From contig CAIMCI010000273.1 in assembly GCA_903839465.1 (NCBI GenBank), forward strand, positions 1 through 49,438: a DNA stretch of 49,438 nt. Direction: 5' to 3'. Position numbers and translations under genes: made by a program. This DNA is from an uncultured Pseudomonadota bacterium (GTDB lineage Bacteria > Pseudomonadota > Gammaproteobacteria > Steroidobacterales > Steroidobacteraceae). How positions within the stretch are numbered: the stretch's first letter is position 1; each line of letters starts with the position of its first letter. The notes beneath the pieces were generated by a model. The model searched no databases, was not told the DNA's origin, and saw only the letters and a list, made by a program, of their open reading frames with translations. Positions 46,201 through 49,438 of the stretch are shown piece by piece.

Positions 46201-46266
46201 GGCGCCGATCACGCGCACGACGTGTCGCACAAGCCGCTGGAGCCGGTGGCGGCCGGCGTCGAGTAG
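43201..46266 (+). CDS. RND multidrug efflux permease (HAE-1, MexI/MdtB-like)
   Basis: This 1021-residue inner-membrane pump has the duplicated twelve-helix RND layout with two large periplasmic loops. The proton relay is visible: Asp400-Asp401 in GLVVDDAIIVVEN on helix 4 and Lys912 in ISKHGILIVQF on helix 10. The N-terminus FTDVFIERPVLATVVSMLL and the QPLEGAISQAQGIDYLSSSS stretch resemble MexI/MexW-like HAE-1 pumps rather than heavy-metal CusA. It uses proton-motive force to export amphiphilic compounds. The stop is followed after 3 bases by the GTG of an aminotransferase gene, which extends the operon. Confidence 0.95.
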   Translation: MKFTDVFIERPVLATVVSMLLLVLGLRAVFDLPVSQYPETENAVVTISTAYYGADANTIAGFITQPLEGAISQAQGIDYLSSSSSAGVSTITATLRLNYDSNRALTEINTKVASVRNQLPPQAQQPVLTVQVGQTTDAMYLGFVSDSLPNNALTDYLERVVKPKLDALPGVQTAEVIGGRKFALRAWLDPERMAAHGVAADDVYNAIATNNYLAAVGTTKGQMVSVDLTAATDMHSVADFRQLIVRQQNGAIVRLADVANVELGSEGYDYSVAFDGKRSVFIGIKVAPKANLLNVAKSVRDAFPEIASQFPSGVRGEIAYDSTIFVNGSIKEVLKTLVEALLIVTVVIFLFLGDPRAVLIPVVAIPLSLIGSFFIMLMLGYSINLLTLLALVLAIGLVVDDAIIVVENFDRHLKEGMEPRPAAITAARELGGPIIAMTVVLVAVYVPIGFQGGLTGALFTQFAFTLAAAVTVSGIVALTLSPVMCAVVFRGEHKESRLAARIDRTFEGLRASYQRTLHSGLETWPALVLLGGLLLIGTVLLFVNSRSELAPDEDQGFVLSQITGPPTATSDQMLVYADQLQAIAASTPEYNGSFQINGVPTISQAFGGIRLKPWDQRHRDAKTIQQELQNKWNGIAGARVAAFNFPSLPGSNGLPLQFVITTTEPFENLNEVANEVMARALKSGLFYFLDSDLKVDKPQVTLEVDREKAAFLGFTAQGVGNALGSALGGGYVNYFAVDGRSYKVIPQVLQKDRLNPSQVLDYYLRTPDGSLVTAGTVAHLTTKTVPRAINRFQQLNSATIAGVSPASQGEALAFLQKALKDVAPAGYNADYSGQSRQYVRGSGGFVFTLLFAVVIVFLVLAAQFESFRDPIVILVAVPMALFGALLFIYLGIVSINIYTQVGLVTLMGLISKHGILIVQFANDLQRAGESKLEAITHAAAVRLRPILMTTAAMVLGVLPLVIASGAGAAGRQAMGIVLFTGLSIGTLFTLFIVPAVYLLIGADHAHDVSHKPLEPVAAGVE

Positions 46267-46269
46267 GTC

Positions 46270-47442
46270 GTGGGCCCGGGCAGCGTCGCGGGCCGGCCGC
46301 TGGCGCTGCGCGGGGCGCCGGTCACGCCGTTTCTGACGGCCGAGATCGCCCGCCGCTGTGCGGCACGGCGGGCGGCGGGTCTGCCCGTGATCGGCATGCA
46401 TTTCGGGCAGCCGAGCGACGGCCCGGGTGCCGCGTCCCTCGCCGCGGTCCGCCGTTCACTCGACGGCCCGGATCCGGGCTACTGGGAGTCCCGGCCCCTG
46501 CGCGCGCGGCTCGCCCGCCATTACCGCGAACGCTACGGGGTGACGATCGCCGAGGAGCGGATCCTCTTGACGGCGGGCGCCAGCGCCGGCCTCGTCGGCG
46601 TGTTCGCCACCGCCTTCGCGCCGGGCGACCGGGTCGCTATCGTCTGTCCCGGGTACCCCGCCTACCGCTCGGCGCTGCGCGCGATGCATCTTATCCCCGA
46701 GGAACTGCGAGTCGAGGCGGCGGCCGGCTACCACCTCGATGCCGGACGGCTGGCTGCGTGTAATCCCGCCCCGCAGGGCCTGCTGCTCGCGAGCCCGGCC
46801 AATCCGACCGGGACCGTGACGGGCAGTCCGGCGCTTCAGGCGCTCCTTTCCGTCTGTCGCGAGCGCTCGATCCGGTTCATTTCGGACGAGATCTACCACG
46901 GCCTCGGCTACGCGGCCGACGAGCATTCGGCGCTCGAGTACGACGACGACGTGTTCGTCGTCGGCAGTTTCTCGAAGTTCTTCCGGATGCCCGGCTGGCG
47001 GCTGGGCTGGCTCATCGTGCCGCAGGGCATAGCCTCGACCGTGCACGATTGCCTGATCAACCTGTTCCTGACGCCGCCGACGCCCACCCAGCACGCGGCG
47101 CTGGCGGCACTCGAAGCGCCGGGTGAATTCCTGCCGTCGATCGAGCGCTACGCCCGCAACCGGGCGCGGTTGCTCTCGGGACTGCGCGCGCTCGGCGTGA
47201 CGGCCCACGAGCCGGACGGTGCGTTCTATGTCTATGCGGATTTCAGCCGCTACACGCGCGACAGCCTCCGCTTCTGCCTGCGCGCGGTCGACGAGACCGG
47301 TGTCGGCATGGCGCCGGGCGTGGACTTCGACCCACAGGGTGGAGCGAGCTTCGTCCGGCTGTGTTTCGCGATCGGCGAGGAGGCCGTCAACGCCGCCCTC
47401 GACCGGCTGGCCGGCTGGCTGCCGGGGTATCGGGACGACTGA
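46270..47442 (+). CDS. Class-I PLP aminotransferase attached to the efflux operon
   Basis: This 390-residue fold-type-I aminotransferase has SPANPTGT (about 175-182), SDEIYHGL with Asp206, and the Schiff-base Lys236 in SFSKFFRMPGWRLGW. It resembles the aspartate/LL-diaminopimelate-aminotransferase-like group (for example Dat/YbdL-like and cysteine-conjugate-lyase-like enzymes). The substrate cannot be read from sequence. GTG 46270 lies three bases after the RND pump stop, so it is probably co-transcribed with the pump. No signal peptide is present; it is cytoplasmic. Its link to efflux is unexplained. Confidence 0.88.
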   Translation: MGPGSVAGRPLALRGAPVTPFLTAEIARRCAARRAAGLPVIGMHFGQPSDGPGAASLAAVRRSLDGPDPGYWESRPLRARLARHYRERYGVTIAEERILLTAGASAGLVGVFATAFAPGDRVAIVCPGYPAYRSALRAMHLIPEELRVEAAAGYHLDAGRLAACNPAPQGLLLASPANPTGTVTGSPALQALLSVCRERSIRFISDEIYHGLGYAADEHSALEYDDDVFVVGSFSKFFRMPGWRLGWLIVPQGIASTVHDCLINLFLTPPTPTQHAALAALEAPGEFLPSIERYARNRARLLSGLRALGVTAHEPDGAFYVYADFSRYTRDSLRFCLRAVDETGVGMAPGVDFDPQGGASFVRLCFAIGEEAVNAALDRLAGWLPGYRDD

Positions 47443-47456
47443 CCTCGGCCGTCGCC

Positions 47457-48218
47457 CTAGCGCAGCCAGTGGATCTCCCAGGCGGTCGTGTTGCCGATCA
47501 CGCACTGAGCGAGCGCCACGGGAATCTCCGCGGCGTCGGGGGCCGTCATCCGTCGTCCGGCCATGAGCTCCGCGGTGTCCTGCGGGAACAGGGGCCGGCG
47601 ATCGGGGTCGCCGAGGCCGTCCGGCACCAGCGGCAGGTTGGTCGCGAGGTCGTAGCGGTCGGTCGCGCCCACGGCGTGCAGGATCTCGTGCGCAATGACG
47701 ACGTCGTTGCTGCCGGCCATGCGCGGGGTCGCGAAGGCATGGACGACGCCGATGCGGCCACGCTGCAGGCCGAGCGAATGGGGCAACAGCGGCAGGCGCC
47801 GGTCGTCGTGGAAGATCACGAAGACGCGTATCGCGCCGTCGCCGGCATGGCTCATTCGCCAGGCATATAGGCGAAGCTTCAGGCTCCACCAGACGACCGC
47901 CAGTCCGCTCGACGCCTGCGGCGGGCTCGGCGGCAGCGCCGAGGCACCGGGGTAGACCCGGATCAGGACGGGCTGGACTGCCGCGACGCTGTAGCGTCGC
48001 GCCTCAGCGGCGAAAAAGCGCTCGATGTCGGCGAAATCCGCGGCGCCGAGGCGACTAATATAGGCGGCGGTCGAGGCGCTGGCGTCGCCGGCCAGCGGGT
48101 AGATGGCGACCACGGCCGGCTGCTCCCAGGTCCAGAGACGCCGGCGCGTCAGCCACTCGTTGCTCGAGACCGACGCGAAGACGAGCAGCAGCGCGGCGAC
48201 GCGAATCCATTTCCACAT
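47457..48218 (-). CDS. Membrane-anchored metzincin-like metalloprotease, unknown
   Basis: This 253-residue protein has an N-terminal hydrophobic anchor (VAALLLVFASVS, residues about 7-18) and then an extracytoplasmic domain. VVIAHEILHAVGATD contains the zinc motif HExxHxxGxxD (His177, Glu178, His181, Asp187), and ELMAG (Met219) may be the Met-turn of metzincins. I do not know a named family. ATG 48218 gives a compact anchor; the open frame extends to 48338. The gene converges on the aminotransferase and diverges from tag, so it stands alone. The peptide substrate is unknown; envelope protein processing is a guess. Confidence 0.7.
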   Translation of the reverse strand: MWKWIRVAALLLVFASVSSNEWLTRRRLWTWEQPAVVAIYPLAGDASASTAAYISRLGAADFADIERFFAAEARRYSVAAVQPVLIRVYPGASALPPSPPQASSGLAVVWWSLKLRLYAWRMSHAGDGAIRVFVIFHDDRRLPLLPHSLGLQRGRIGVVHAFATPRMAGSNDVVIAHEILHAVGATDRYDLATNLPLVPDGLGDPDRRPLFPQDTAELMAGRRMTAPDAAEIPVALAQCVIGNTTAWEIHWLR

Positions 48219-48279
48219 GACGGGCAGGGGCTCCTGGCAACCCGTCGAGCATGCCTCAACCGGCGGTGAGGAACAGCCA

Positions 48280-48867
48280 GTGAAAGCCAAAACTGCGACG
48301 CACGTGGACGATGGCAAGGTCCGCTGCAGCTGGTGCACGCGGGATCCCCTCTACATCCGCTACCACGACCGCGAGTGGGGCGTGCCGTTGAAGGACCCGC
48401 GGGCACTGTTCGAGCTCCTGTGCCTGGAAGGGGCGCAGGCGGGCTTGAGCTGGTGGACGATCCTCTCGAAGCGCGACAACTACCGGCGCGCCTTCCACGG
48501 CTTCGAGCCGGCAAGGATGGCCGCCATGGGCGGCCGGGACGTCAATCGCCTGCTCGGCGATGCGGGAATCGTCCGTCATCGGCAGAAGATCGAAGCCGCG
48601 ATCGGCAACGCCCGGGCCTACCTCGCGCTCGAGGCCGCCGGCGAGAATTTCAGTCGTTTCCTCTGGGCGTTCGCGCCGGCTGAGCGGGTGCCGCCGAAGA
48701 CCGGCCGGACCACCGCGCCGGAAAGCGAGGCCATGAGCCGGGCGCTCAAGAAGGCGGGCTTTCGCTTCGTCGGTGCGACGACCTGCTATGCCTTCATGCA
48801 GGCGGCGGGCATGGTCGATGACCATGCCGAGGACTGCTTTCGCCGCACGCGGCGCCGGACGGGATGA
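48280..48867 (+). CDS. tag: DNA-3-methyladenine glycosylase I
   Basis: This 195-residue glycosylase has the Tag signature RCSWCTRDPLYIRYHDREWGVPL, LFELLCLEGAQAGLSWWTIL, and the C-terminal DDHAEDCF. The N-terminal Cys and His with the C-terminal His and Cys form the Tag zinc snap. It removes 3-methyladenine from alkylated DNA in base-excision repair. GTG 48280 is preferred because GAGGAA lies about eight bases upstream; an open frame reaches 48103. It is divergent from the metalloprotease-like gene across 61 bp and converges on the TonB-dependent receptor. Confidence 0.93.
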   Translation: MKAKTATHVDDGKVRCSWCTRDPLYIRYHDREWGVPLKDPRALFELLCLEGAQAGLSWWTILSKRDNYRRAFHGFEPARMAAMGGRDVNRLLGDAGIVRHRQKIEAAIGNARAYLALEAAGENFSRFLWAFAPAERVPPKTGRTTAPESEAMSRALKKAGFRFVGATTCYAFMQAAGMVDDHAEDCFRRTRRRTG

Positions 48868-48888
48868 CCGCCCGGCGCCGGCTCGCGG

Positions 48889-49438
48889 TCAGCGGTACGT
48901 GAACGACAGGCCGAAGGTGCGCGGCCGGAAGCCGAACTGTCGCTGCAGGCGCGAAGTGCCGTTCGCATTGAACGTCGTGCCCGGATCGATGGTCCAGTTG
49001 TAGTTCGTGATCGTCTTCGTGTCGAGCAGGTTGTCGACGAAGAGCGCGAGCTGCATCCGACCGAAGCCCATGCCGGTCCTGAGCGAAGCGAAGTTCGTCG
49101 ACGACACGGTGTAGTTGGCCGAGTCGTACTGCTGGGTGCCCGGATCCTGTCCGGGCGAGGACCACTTCGCCTTGCCCTGGTACTCGTCATCCAGGCGCAC
49201 AAAGGATTCGCGATCGGCGATCGTGAAGCGGTACTCGACGCCTACCGAGGCGGTGACCGGCGAGCCCGGCTGGCCGCTCTGGCCGGTGATGGCGTCACCC
49301 GAGGCCACGATCGGCGTCGTCTCGAACGGCGTCAGGCGCGAGTCCTTGGTGTAGCGGGCACTCGTGTAGCCACCGGAGATCTGCGTCGTGATGGCATCGG
49401 TGACCGCCCACTCGATCTGCACGTCGCCGCCCTTGGCG
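48889..49438 (-). CDS. TonB-dependent receptor, C-terminal fragment
   Basis: The last 183 codons of a gene that continues beyond the window. The frame is open to the end of the window. Alternating beta-strands such as DVQIEWAVTDAITTQISGGY, QLALFVDNLLDTKTITNYNWT and the final aromatic FGLSFTYR are typical of the outer-membrane beta-barrel of TonB-dependent receptors. The N-terminal plug is not in the window. It is a different protein from the full receptor elsewhere in this window. Confidence 0.85.
   Translation of the reverse strand, partial: AKGGDVQIEWAVTDAITTQISGGYTSARYTKDSRLTPFETTPIVASGDAITGQSGQPGSPVTASVGVEYRFTIADRESFVRLDDEYQGKAKWSSPGQDPGTQQYDSANYTVSSTNFASLRTGMGFGRMQLALFVDNLLDTKTITNYNWTIDPGTTFNANGTSRLQRQFGFRPRTFGLSFTYR

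Noticed and set aside
43129-46401. 1090-codon open frame on the minus strand opposite the RND pump
   Set aside because: Composition is nearly all Arg/Asp/Glu/Leu/Val with no fold pattern; the plus strand encodes a complete pump with conserved proton-relay residues.

Overview
This 49.4 kb window looks like an ordinary, gene-dense chromosomal segment of a very GC-rich Gram-negative bacterium. A proteobacterium, probably gammaproteobacterial, is my inference from TonB-dependent receptors, an RND tripartite pump, a divergent Lrp-type bkd regulator and DUF3313/META-domain envelope proteins. No rRNA, tRNA, CRISPR array, insertion sequence or prophage was seen. Coding density is very high, GTG and TTG starts are common, and no gap between genes exceeds about 290 bp.

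Layout. (1) 1-1.6 kb: the end of a histidine-utilisation cluster (hutG fragment, hutD) and a pirin. (2) 1.6-8.0 kb: a beta-alanine/omega-amino-acid catabolic locus with mmsA and bauA-type genes on the minus strand and, divergently, a MocR regulator, a hotdog thioesterase and an APC permease. (3) 8.1-12.5 kb: a YeeN-like YebC/PmpR protein, small membrane proteins, a flavodoxin and several exported proteins of unknown function. (4) 12.5-18.7 kb: a leucine-degradation island, with isovaleryl-CoA dehydrogenase plus a FadR-type regulator facing both methylcrotonyl-CoA carboxylase subunits across a short promoter that carries a FadR-family palindrome. (5) 18.9-27.8 kb: a TonB-dependent receptor, a Tat-exported amidase whose catalytic lysine is replaced by methionine, an acyl-CoA dehydrogenase, a YbaY-META protein, acetoacetyl-CoA reductase and a periplasmic Deg-like protease. 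(6) 27.8-36.0 kb: a seven-gene minus-strand run headed by a small ACT-like protein, then branched-chain keto acid dehydrogenase E1-alpha, E1-beta and E2, ilvE, L-threonine aldolase and an aromatic-type decarboxylase, with a divergent Lrp/BkdR regulator. (7) 36-39.8 kb: a REC-GGDEF response regulator, a fatty acid desaturase and a CPA1 antiporter. (8) 39.9-47.4 kb: a self-contained efflux operon (tetR, OMF lipoprotein, adaptor, RND pump) followed by a co-directional aminotransferase. (9) 47.5-49.4 kb: a membrane-anchored metzincin-like protein, tag, and the end of a second TonB-dependent receptor.

The theme is amino-acid catabolism into CoA esters. IlvE and BkdAB would convert branched-chain amino acids to acyl-CoAs; Ivd and Mcc continue the leucine branch; MmsA serves valine and/or beta-alanine; the acyl-CoA dehydrogenase and PhbB act on short-chain acyl-CoAs. 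Three catabolic blocks each have a local regulator of a different family (MocR, FadR/GntR, Lrp) with candidate operators next to it. The most unusual points are the ACT-like leader gene of the bkd operon, the Lys-to-Met amidase, the metzincin-like protein, and the aminotransferase attached to the RND operon.
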